In this document: positions 38,244 through 48,119 of the stretch, in pieces
Layout of the letters: the number at the start of each line of letters is the position of its first letter
Position numbering within the stretch: the first letter of the stretch is position 1
NCBI GenBank assembly: GCA_029224185.1
Contig: CM055196.1
Span: forward strand, 13,580,009-13,644,008
Reading direction: 5' to 3'
DNA length: 64,000 nt
From: Karalla daura
Lineage: Eukaryota; Chordata; Actinopteri; Chaetodontiformes; Leiognathidae
Notes under the pieces: generated by a model
Told to the model about the DNA's origin: nothing
The model's input: only the letters and a program-made list of their open reading frames with translations
The model's database searches: none
Position numbers and translations under genes: made by a program

Positions 38244-39544
38244 TGCAGGAGAAGTCTCACTGTCATCTAATTCTAAATTATCACAGGGAGTCCTCGCTCC
38301 GGTGGACGGATGCACGTTTACAGGACGCAGGCATGTGATACATGCACGTTCTCTCTCTGTAGCCTATTTGTGTGTGTCTGTGCCCGTGTCTGTGTGGGTG
38401 TGTGTGTTGTGCGTATGCTGGGTTGTGTGTCCAAAAACTGCAGGTTTTGGACCCTATACACATCCTGTACTCAGCAAACCAGTGGTTAGAAATACACAAC
38501 GTTGGTTAACATGACACGACCATGCTGCTACTCGAATGACTGTTCGAGTAGTACCTCTGACTGTTTTCCTGCTGCTTCCAACGTCCCTCTCGCTTTACAG
38601 TCAATGCATATTTGCACATATACATGGATAAATCTGTGCAAATTGGCTGTTTCTTATTTCATCATTTTGCATATATATCTATATTATTGATCTTGTTGCT
38701 CGAATTTGGACAAAAAAGTTCTGTGACTTAAACTGAAATGAATGTCAGACCGAAACTCTGCAGCTGAATATGAATCCATTCGTGAAAAGGAGAGGACTTA
38801 AAGTCATTCTGCAGGTGAGGGAGGGTGTCTAGATGGCCGAGGGATCGATAGTTCAACATTTATCAATTTTCAGGCAAACGAGCCTGGTCGAGGAGGCGAG
38901 TGTCTGCGGCAGCGGAGGCCTGCAGGTCAGACTAACGCTGCGCAAAAACTGCGCCAAGCGCACGATTGAATGTGTCCAAGGCCTTCCCTGTGGTTTTCCA
39001 GGATTTTATACGCGATGTTTCGGTTTGTGGGAAGCTGTGAAAAACTGCATGAGCACTTATTCACTTGAACGTCGCCGCGCAACGACGTGCAAAGATGCGC
39101 AAAAATCAAACCTTTGGTTTATAGAGACACGGTGTAGTGATCCACTTTTTTTTTCTTTTTTCCCCATTTGAGCAAAGTCAGCATTAAAAGTTTTCCAACA
39201 AGTTCCATGGGAAAAAATAGAATTGTTTTTATGAATTATATTTTTATTTCCATCATCTCGTAGTTTTTCACCTGTGGAACATGCGAACGAGGTGTAGGCT
39301 GTGGTGGTGAAACCACGATAATCACGGTGATAATAATGGTGCTGGTGATGATGATGATGATGACGGTGACGATGAAGACGTGGGGGAGAAATAACGCGCA
39401 AGGTGTGAGGTGTATGTGCGTGTGTGTTTTCTTTCCCTCTGTTAAAGCACCTTCAGTTTTACCACCAGCATCCACCAGAATTACACCAAATTAATTTCAC
39501 AGTTTGAGGGAGCCCTGCCAGGAGAGTGTTTGAAGTTTTCGGGA
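38244..39544. other. CpG-containing unique stretch, no supported gene
   Basis: The block 38830-39110 is rich in CpG and GCGC and is crossed by a 112-codon ATG frame (38833-39171). The protein has no domain I know, and its last codons read a poly-T run, so I do not call a gene. A perfect 9-bp inverted repeat lies at 38528-38551 and a GTGAGG donor-like site at 38815. GAT/GTG triplets run at 39330-39380. Confidence 0.45.
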
Positions 39545-39601
39545 CACACACACACACACACGCACACACGCGCACACACGCGCGCACACACACACACACA
39601 C
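39545..39601. repeat. CA/CG alternating tract
   Basis: CA repeats interrupted by CGCG, all alternating purine-pyrimidine, followed by GCGCGCGC near 39606. Confidence 0.95.
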
Positions 39602-39659
39602 TTATGCGCGCGCACGGGAGCTTTTACAGGGCAGAAAATAGAACACGTCTCCATCCTGG

Positions 39660-39740
39660 AGGACGTTTTTACGCCTAATTAATGCGCAAATATTTGCGTA
39701 ATTTACGCCACTTTCCTACACCCGCATAACTTGCGCTGCT
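39660..39740. promoter_or_regulatory. Candidate regulatory element with a palindromic POU/C-EBP-like site
   Basis: A perfect 14-bp palindrome CGCAAATATTTGCG (39685-39698) sits between CCTAATTAATG and GTAATTTACGCC. The overlapping TTTGCGTAAT resembles a C/EBP site. TTACGCC occurs on both flanks, and CpGs are preserved through the block. Confidence 0.45.
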
Positions 39741-40159
39741 TTGACCTCCTCATCTGGTCCTCATCCTCACCATCACTCAGCCGCAACTCTCTGACTTACA
39801 CATACGCACACGCGCACACACACACATGCGCTGCGACCCCTGCAAGACCGGGCAACCACTGCGGTGCACCTAATGGGGATCTTAATAAAGTATCTATGTA
39901 CCCCACGTAACAAATCAATACAAGATGTAGGCCTACGCCGATCAATACCTATGAAGTAGTCCTGATGAAATAATGCGTTAGGGTTTTGGAAGGGTGGGGG
40001 GTGAGGGGTAGGGGAAGGGGGGGTTGTCTAATATCCAGGAGAGTGTTTGCGGTCTCTTCAAATCATCCCTGCGGCTCAGCGCTCGTCTTGGTCCTCCCCT
40101 CTGAGTGTGATCGTGTATATTAAGAGGAATAAAACTGCATTAAAATAAATAAAAACGAG
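39741..40159. other. Intergenic, no gene seen
   Basis: Unique sequence with short CA/CG tracts (39798-39828) and a G-rich run (39990-40024). Confidence 0.5.
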
Positions 40160-40192
40160 TGAGAGAGAGAAAGAGAAATATATAGAGAGAGA

Positions 40193-40262
<70 letters not shown>
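40160..40262. repeat. GA microsatellite
   Basis: About 100 bp of GA with AA and GGG interruptions. The Ser/Leu-rich minus-strand frames are artefacts. Confidence 0.97.
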
Positions 40263-42173
40263 TCGAGCTCCTGTGTCCTCGCTTTCAAGCGCTCTGTGGT
40301 TCCCACCCTCTGGACCCTGTAGTCTCCAGGACACTTCCACAGTCCTCTGACTGTCGGCTGAGCATTAACGAATATATATACATATATTTTTCATGTATTT
40401 ATTTATTTTTCTAGAGTAAAACAAGGCTTTCCGCGGCAGACAAACTCGGGCTTGGGTTTATGTGACTCTCAGTATTCAGACTATCATCTGGAAATATAGC
40501 TGTGAAGCTGAAATAGCCCCGTTAAGAAGAACAAAAAAACGAGGGGGTGAAATTCAACATTCACACTCCTGGTGTCTGCCTCCCCTGCTTTTGTCAGTAC
40601 AAAGCGTTGCTCCCCTTCTCAACGTCTGCTTGTCTGTTTCTTCATTTTCTTTTGCTAAATGCTTTCCTTTTTTCTTAAATGAACTTTGCCATTTGGTGTT
40701 TATTGGCCTCCATATCAAATTTCAACTGCGGAATCGCCATCAAAACAGCATTTATTTTAAGACTGTAGTGACACAGCAACGACAGATTTTTTAAAAGAAA
40801 AAGAAGAAAATAAACAATTACACACACAGCGGTGGTGTACACACATGTCTACACACGTGGTGAATACACATGCACGCATATTTTGGTGTATATGCAGATT
40901 CGTGCAACCAAATGAAGGATTTGGTTAAATAAAACGCCTCCCGAGCTGATCTTCTTAGTTTAAAGGGGGTGTAAATGGTCACACGACATGAGCTAAAGAG
41001 GTCGAAAGCCTGTAATAATATGTCCTTCTCAGCTTCCACACCCGTTCCTTTCCACCACCAAGGGACCAGCAGAAGAAAGAGAAAAGCGCTGGTGTAGTCA
41101 ACAACCCAATAACATGTTTCTGCTCCAGCCTGGAGGGGCTCACATGTTCATTTAGAGGAGGATTTAATCCACCCTCAATGTTATTTTATTTTAATATAAG
41201 TCTCACAGATAGAGTTTTTCTGTGCTCCTGTGATCTCAGAAGCCTCCAGCATCACATTTTTCGGGACTGTCCTCCAGGCTGTGAGGGCCCAGCCTCCTCT
41301 CGCAGCCCCGCAGACGCACGCAGTGGGACGCAGAGTGGATGACAGGTGTTTATAACACACATTACTTGTAAAGTTACAGCCTAATAGCAGTCGGCAGCTG
41401 CTGTCGGGAAGGTGGGGGTGCTGGAGCTACGCGAGCAGCCCCCTTTGTGCTGAAGCGAGCCCAGGGTCTCCGAGGTCTGCAGCTACAGTTCCAGGGACAG
41501 CGGGTAGATGGCACAATTTTCTCACATTTTATGGTCAGGACGCACAGCAGAGCCGAGCATAGCAGAGGCGAGAAGCAGAGAGTGCTTTGAAAAAAAAAAA
41601 AAAGATAAAAGTGGAGGAATGTCCGGAAAATTGTTAAAATGATAAAGCAATTACAGTTGAGAAAATATGACAATAATAAATGAAGACGGAAAAAACAAAC
41701 TGAGAGGTTGTGGAAGGCACAAATTATATCCAAGAATACACAACCTGACAACAACGATGATAGCTAATAATAGTAATAATTATTATTATTATTTATCATT
41801 ATTTTAAAAGGAAGTGCAGGGACACAAGGAACAGGTGTCCCATCATGTCATCATCATACTGCCTGTGACTCCTACATGGTAAATGAGCTGCGCTGCCTCA
41901 GCCTATATACGCAATAAAACGCGTGCTGCATGGGCTAATTTGTCATAGTGATAGTGCCAAGGTGCAAATAATGTGCATATTCTGACGCTTAACTGTGCGA
42001 TTGTGCGCATGTGTGTGTGCATGTGAGCGCGTATGTGTGTGTGTGAGGGAGAGAGGACAGCAAACCATATTCTTATCTTATTACACAAATAGCCGCGCTA
42101 ATAGCCTGTGAGCCCGGAGTAAGTTCTTAGTCTCGATGTATGGTCCTCCACAACCACCAGGCTAGAACCTGCT
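40263..42173. other. Intergenic, no gene seen
   Basis: Unique sequence with ATT repeats (41764-41800), a poly-A run (41590-41602) and GT-rich sequence (42006-42045). No reading frame stands out. Confidence 0.5.
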
Positions 42174-42182
42174 GCGCGCGCG

Positions 42183-42247
<65 letters not shown>

Positions 42248-42249
42248 GT
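42174..42249. repeat. CA then TA compound microsatellite
   Basis: GCGCGC leads into CA repeats, then TA repeats with TG interruptions. Confidence 0.95.
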
Positions 42250-42289
42250 TTATGCATGCCTCTGCCCGTTATCATCCCTTAGTGCTTTT

Positions 42290-42600
42290 ATTTCTCCATC
42301 TATTTTATTTTGAAAGGGTGCGCAGGGCCCTTGCCGGCTCCCGTGTGTCAAAAAGTTCTCACGTCACGCAGACGTAAATAAAAGTGACGTAGCGGCCAGT
42401 TACACCTCATTAGTTTTTTTGGTACTACGCTAATAAAATGAGCGTACGCACAAATGATGGGAGACTGCGTCAAAGACGGAGGAGACAGAACCGAGACAGA
42501 ACCCTCCGTCCAGAGCCGGTCACCCTTCCCCCCCCCAGGAGGTGTCACCCCGGGGTGGAGGCAGGAGGGACTCGTGAATAAACGCACCTCGGACGCAGAC
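42290..42600. promoter_or_regulatory. Candidate regulatory element with paired CRE half-sites
   Basis: A CpG-rich, non-repetitive block with ACGTCA (42361-42366) and TGACGT (42385-42390) in opposite orientation and GACGTAAATAAA between them, followed by GCTAATAAAATGAGCG. A C-run lies at 42529-42537. Confidence 0.45.
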
Positions 42601-42635
42601 TCAAAGGAGATATGAGTGATGTCCAGACTTAATTA

Positions 42636-42638
<3 letters not shown>

Positions 42639-42707
<69 letters not shown>

Positions 42708-42869
42708 GGTGTGTGTATGTGTGTGTGCGTGTGTTGTATACCTCAGAGACAGTTTTGTCTGGACAGGCAGTGAAAGCATTGCCGTGTGGATAAACAGCGC
42801 TTTCAGAATAAAAGACCATCAGCATCACATCATAATCATCATTTTCATCATTATCAACAGCAGGAAAAC

Positions 42870-42900
<31 letters not shown>

Positions 42901-43039
42901 ACACGCTAACACACCATCAAGACCAGCAGCAGTAGCAGCAGCAGCAGCAGTTTACACTGTGGTGGAGCATGAGACGCGGATCCCTTCTCTACGTCAAGGC
43001 TAATTCTATCCCCAGCCTGTCTATCTATCTATCTATCTA
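42639..43039. repeat. GT (42639-42735), CA (42870-42904), CAG (42928-42950) and CTAT (43020-43039) tracts
   Basis: Four microsatellites close together. The GT tract is nearly pure for about 67 bp before degenerate copies. Confidence 0.95.
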
Positions 43040-43720
43040 CACTTGAGCCAATACTACTGATAACCAATAATCACTGGTGAGCCGCCACAATAAGTAAAGG
43101 CAGCGTCAAATAAGTGGCATTTAAGAGCCTGCACACACGCGCACATTCCCTCCTCTCCCATCTTCTCCATCCTCTCCTCCTTCTTCTTCCTCTTGGATTC
43201 TTCTTCAATTTGTATTTATATAAAGGTGATAAAAAGGGAAAGTTCTGGTGGTGTAAATGAAACAGCATGAGTGAGTAATAACCGCGCAGCGCAATTTCAG
43301 AATATAATTTCAATTTCCTATCCCTCCCCCTCACATACTCACACACACTTTCAATATTATCTGGATGCTAATCTGTGCGTGTGTGTGATGTTTACTGCAT
43401 GAGGACCCTTCCCCTGCATATTGGTGTTGGAGAAGCTGACTGTGGTGTTTTCTGCTTCTCCTGTGTCTGAAGTTGAGCTCCAGGCCAGGATTTTTACACC
43501 CCTCCACTTCCCCCCTCCTTCTCTGTATGCACCGATCCTCACTTTTTTTCTTTTTTCACTTTTTTTTGAGGAGAAAACAATCTTAACCTTGCGGCAAAGT
43601 GAAGGCCCCGTTGGCTGATTGATTAATTATTTTGTAATTCATTAATCACTTTCGTGGGAGGGGGCAAAAGGGCAACATCCTGCCACAGCAAATTGACTCC
43701 AGTCATACACCCCCACCATC
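43040..43720. other. Intergenic, no gene seen
   Basis: Unique sequence with a CTT/CTC-rich stretch (43150-43205). Nothing recognised. Confidence 0.5.
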
Positions 43721-43731
43721 CACACACACAC

Positions 43732-43784
<53 letters not shown>

Positions 43785-43862
43785 CACACACACACACGCA
43801 CACATACGCGCAAGCACACGCACATAAACACACGAAACGGCCACACGCACACGCATACACAC
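43721..43862. repeat. CA microsatellite
   Basis: About 140 bp, CA with several CG, CT and TA interruptions. Confidence 0.97.
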
Positions 43863-44479
43863 ATCCAACGGGGCAAGTTGTTTTTAAAAAAAAGATGGAA
43901 AAACTTGTGTTTTCAAATTCATAAATTATAATTTAATACCAAGAACAAATTTACAGCAGAATGCTTGTTTACAATAAGCTAACACAAACAAACAAGAATT
44001 GTGTTCAACTATAAACTTTCACACACACTCACATATATCACTTGCAATTAATAATAATAATAATAATAATAATCATAAAAAAAGTATCTATACGTTATCA
44101 ATACCCTGCAGTCATATATTTTTATATATTTATATAAAAACGTGGGTTCAGTTTAAACTGTTCATTATTAATTACAATCATGTATCATTCTCTGGTCCAT
44201 GTGTGGCTCCGCACAGCCACAGATCAGTGTTCAATCAGTGATCCCTTTTAATTCAACCACAACATGCTGTTTGTATGTGTGTGTGGTGAAGAAAAGCCTC
44301 AAAAACAAGGAGCTTCCAAATACACACGCGCACACACGCACGCACTCATGCACACACGCACGCACACTCGCACCCACGGCACCTGTCAAAGACCAAAAAA
44401 AAAGGAGCAATAACACTAAAGTTTAAAATATCAACTCCTTTTTTTATCCTCCTCCGAAAACCTGCTCACCCTGTTTTTT
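43863..44479. other. AT-rich flank of the nr2f2 3' end
   Basis: AT-rich sequence with an AAT tract (44048-44074) and CA/CG tracts (44321-44373). It may contain the real end of a long 3' UTR; ATTAAA on the minus strand occurs near 43933. Confidence 0.4.
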
Positions 44480-44892
44480 TAAGCCTAATAATAATAATAA
44501 TGAACGTCGTCTTTTTCTTTTTCCTTTTTTTGTTTCTTTTTAAATACAAGGGCTAGTTGTACTGAATGCACAGATTATATCTATACAGTCAAAAAAGAGA
44601 GAGAGAGAGAAAACATTTACATTTATATATCAAAGGTAAAATAGGGTTAGCGACCTGTGGCCATGCATTCACAGTCTAAATATACATGAAAAAAAAGAAA
44701 AACATTTGTTTGTAGTAATATGTATATACATTTAAAAACAGAACTTTTCAGTGCTACTAGCTAAGTCTGCCACTCAATTTTGAAGACGTTGTATTTACTG
44801 AGAGAAAAAACAAAATGGCAACCACAGATTTTTTTTCTTAATCACATATACTTTGTATAAAGGAAAAAGACTCGTTGAAATGAATTGACCTA

Positions 44893-44900
44893 TATTTACA
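44893..44900 (-). promoter_or_regulatory. Pumilio-type element TGTAAATA
   Basis: The coding strand shows TGTAAATA, an exact match to the PUF consensus TGTANATA. A second match, TGTATATA, lies at 44730-44723. Both would be in the mRNA only if the long 3' UTR form is used. Confidence 0.25.
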
Positions 44901-45478
44901 AGAATACTGCCTCTAATCAGTCAAAGTGTGTGAAATCTGTCAATTTGTTTTCTTTAATTTATTTACTCCCCACCCCAAAAAATTAAAAATAAAATGTTGT
45001 TGCAGGACCTTATTACTGCAGCAGCAACGGTTTTGATAAGAAATCAATGCTTGTCAGGCACTTAATGCTTGAAGTGAATAAAGGGTGACGTTTCAGGGAC
45101 GCTTCGATAACAATAATAATAATAATACTGCTTAATTAAACACTACTCCAACTTTTATGACCCTTGACCTCTGTGGTACTAGCAAAAATGAAAATCAGGT
45201 TAGCTTTCAGTGCCGTTTGAGCCACTGCAAATGCTCCTTAATGCATCTGCATTGCTTATTCCTATGCAACGTGAAGCGATTGGGGGGGCAAACTGGTGCC
45301 ATATATTCAGAGGTGGGGGAGGAAATGGGAAAGACTTTAAATTTTGGCAAATAAATTTCATATTGATAAAGAGCAAAGTTTTTAAAAAAAGTGAAATAAC
45401 GGGGTCATAAAGTTGAAGATGAAGTGTTAAAAACCTCCATTTTGTCCCCCCCAGATGGTGATGGTCATCCTAAGAATA

Positions 45479-45485
45479 TAAGTGC
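45479..45485 (-). promoter_or_regulatory. miR-430/302-type seed match GCACTTA
   Basis: The coding strand reads GCACTTA, the 7-mer complement of the miR-430c/miR-302 seed. NR2F2 repression by miR-302 is reported in human pluripotent cells. One 7-mer can occur by chance; function here is inferred. Confidence 0.3.
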
Positions 45486-45815
45486 GCTTGCAGCATTAAG
45501 CCTAAGATTATAAGCCTATAACTTCCTATTGCTGTGGTTTTTAATTCTGTTTAGAACGTTTTTCTTCAAACATTATTTCAACCTTTTTTTCAAAATAAAA
45601 TCATTGTTATAGAAAATAACACCCACCTGTTACTACAGAAAATCACATATAGAGGCCGGTTTGGAACCAGTAAGGAGGAGGAGGAGGAACAAAGAAAGTA
45701 CAAAACACAGCTATACATGGACACAGGACAAAAGTCATTTTTGAGGAAAAAAAGAAAATTTCCATAATTTTCCCTTTCTCCAGTTGTATTTTTTTAAAAC
45801 CCAAATTATCATTTT

Positions 45816-45822
45816 TAAATGC
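45816..45822 (-). promoter_or_regulatory. miR-430a-type seed match GCATTTA
   Basis: The coding strand reads GCATTTA, matching the seed of the miR-430a/b members of the fish miR-430 family. It lies 331 nt upstream (in mRNA sense) of the GCACTTA site, so the two would act independently. Confidence 0.25.
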
Positions 45823-46152
45823 ACTTATTAATACTCAAATTTTTCCTCACATAAACAAAAAAAATCCCTTTTCCTTTTTTTTTCCTCATTTTCTTCTTTC
45901 ATTAAAAAAATGAATGAACACTGGGAGCATGTATCTGCCATTTTGAAAGTTCACTGGATGTCTCAATTTTTCTTTTTTGGAGTAGAGGGGTAGTGGTGGT
46001 GGTGGTGTTGGGTGGGTGGTAAAGGGGGGGGGATTCACAGTCATTTACGTCAATGTCTTTCTTCATGAAAGCCAGCCCCGTGTAACAGCCGGTTGGTTTT
46101 TTATTCCTTCCACAAAAGCAGCTATAATCATTGTAGTCTCCCCCCTTCCTCC

Positions 46153-46183
<31 letters not shown>

Positions 46184-46222
46184 TCCCCAGCATCCCCACC
46201 TTTTGTTTGTTCCTCTCTGTCT

Positions 46223-46497
46223 TTACTGAATCGACATGTAAGGCCAGTTAAAACTGCTTCCCGACAGCAACATATCCCTGATGAGAGTTTCAATGGGGGT
46301 TTTACCTACCAATCGGACGAAAAATAACTGTTCTATGACCGAGGAAGAGACTGTGCGGAGGGAAGGCAAGCGGAGCAACAACTTCCCAAACCGTGTGGGC
46401 TGGTTGGGATACTGGCTCCGGACATATTCCTCCAGGGCGCACTGGGACTTCTCCTGCAAACTTTCCACATGGGCCACATCTGAGAGGCCACAAGCAT
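46223..46497 (-). CDS. nr2f2: nr2f2 coding exon 3: C-terminal ligand-binding domain and AF-2
   Basis: This exon is 275 nt and completes codon 327 (Asp) and residues 328-417, ending in TAA at 46225-46223. It encodes ACGLSDVAHVESLQEKSQ, the heptad-rich dimerisation part of the ligand-binding domain (QPTRFGKLLLRLPSLR) and the AF-2 helix ETLIRDMLLSG, then ends SFNWPYMSIQ. The acceptor is CCTCAG at 46499-46498. As I remember the paralogs, NR2F1 ends with two further residues (CS) that are absent here, consistent with NR2F2. Confidence 0.95.
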
Positions 46498-47204
46498 CTG
46501 AGGAAGGGGGGGAAAGCAAATAAACATTAATAAAGTGGAACCTAAAGTGTTTTACCTAACTCTGGAGTTTTATTGAAAATTGATAGCCTGTCATGTTAGG
46601 GAAAATAGGGATCTTTATCCCCTATTATATAAAAGTTGAGTTTCTTTGTCTCAAGGTTTGTTTGCGTATAGAGTATCAGGATCAGTTTTACTGCCAAGTA
46701 GTTTTATGAATTAGATTTGGTGATAAGTACAAAAAAAGAGAAGTTAGCAGCACAAGACGACAGTAGAAAACAGGGTTCGTACACAAAATGTCCAAAATAT
46801 ACATTAGATCGTGCATGTATGTGCAAGAGAGTTGCAGAGAATGTTATTTCTGTGTGTGTGAGGATCACTGAATTATTGAATAATAAAACACAAGTAGATC
46901 TACAGCTCCAGCGTTGTACTATTCATATCATATTTGATTAAATGCATCTAAATAAACAGGAAGTTGCCACAGTCAGTGCAGCACCAGCAGCAGATGATGG
47001 GAATGTGATGCCTTCCTCACCCTCATCCCCATCCTCATCCTCCTCACCGCTGTTATTTCCCCCGATAAAGCCACTTAAAAGTGAACTAAATAATTAAGCA
47101 TATTCACAGCTTAAAGCCTGTGTTTTGGGATGGGGCCTGCCTCCTCTCACAGTCAGAGGCAGGGAGGGAGGGAGGGTAGGGGGAGGGAGGGAGGGAGAGA
47201 GAGG

Positions 47205-47235
<31 letters not shown>

Positions 47236-48052
47236 GGAAAGACCTACTGACCTTTAGTGAGCAGAGATTTAGCTAGAAAAAAGAAGAAGGGAAAAAAAAG
47301 GCTCCATAGCCTACGGAGGTGCCGTCATGCTATAGCAGCATGGACGCATAATCACTATCTGCGCTGCTGCTGTGTGTGTGTGTGTGTGTATGTGTGTGTG
47401 TGTGTGGGCGGCAGCTGATGAAGTGCCAGAAACGCTTGTAACGCGCTTTGCTTTAACTTTGTGTAAAGTTTGGGAACATGACAACCACCCCCCCACCAAA
47501 AAAAAAACAGGAGGGGTGTGTGTCTCAGGTTCCTCTCAATGCAGGTAGACAAATTAAGCCCTCCTGGCCCCTATAAAGGGCTTCATAGTAAAATCCAATG
47601 AGCTGAAATATGATTTCTGTGACTATAATGGGCTGACAAGCCACCAGGAAGACAACAGGGCGTGTTGGGCTGCAGGTATGATATCATATCAAAGGCTGTT
47701 CTGGCGTATAGACACGGTGTAACCTTGTAAATCTCTTCTTTCTTTTTAATTTCCTCCCCCTCCACCGCCACCTTTTTAATGGTGGAGCTGATGTAAGAAA
47801 ATAGCACGGAGGGTTTGGGTCATGACCTAGTTCTGGAGCCAGTCCAGAGACGCCTTGAGAGTCCCATGCAGGGGGAATATTTCTGCAAATAAATAATAAA
47901 AATTAAAAAAAGAAAGAGAAAGACAGAGAGGGACAGATAGACGGGGTGGGGGGGAGGGGGGGTGGCCCTGCTGTCACTGCTCAGGATCACTGTGGGTTAT
48001 ACTGTCATAGTTTTACTGTTGCAGGGTGTGTGCGCACGTCCTCTCGGACATG

Positions 48053-48119
<67 letters not shown>

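Larger units (their letters stand above)
44480..46222 (-). other. Putative nr2f2 3' untranslated region
   Basis: The sequence after the stop is AT-rich, non-repetitive and looks like a vertebrate 3' UTR. AATAAA on the minus strand occurs at 46105-46100 (about 118 nt after the stop) and 44963-44958. I cannot tell which is used, and the lower boundary here is a guess. Post-transcriptional motif matches on the coding strand are GCACTTA at 45485-45479, GCATTTA at 45822-45816, TGTAAATA at 44900-44893 and TGTATATA at 44730-44723. Confidence 0.4.

Noticed and set aside
46281..46523. 80-codon plus-strand frame opposite nr2f2 exon 3
   Set aside because: Antisense shadow of a conserved exon.
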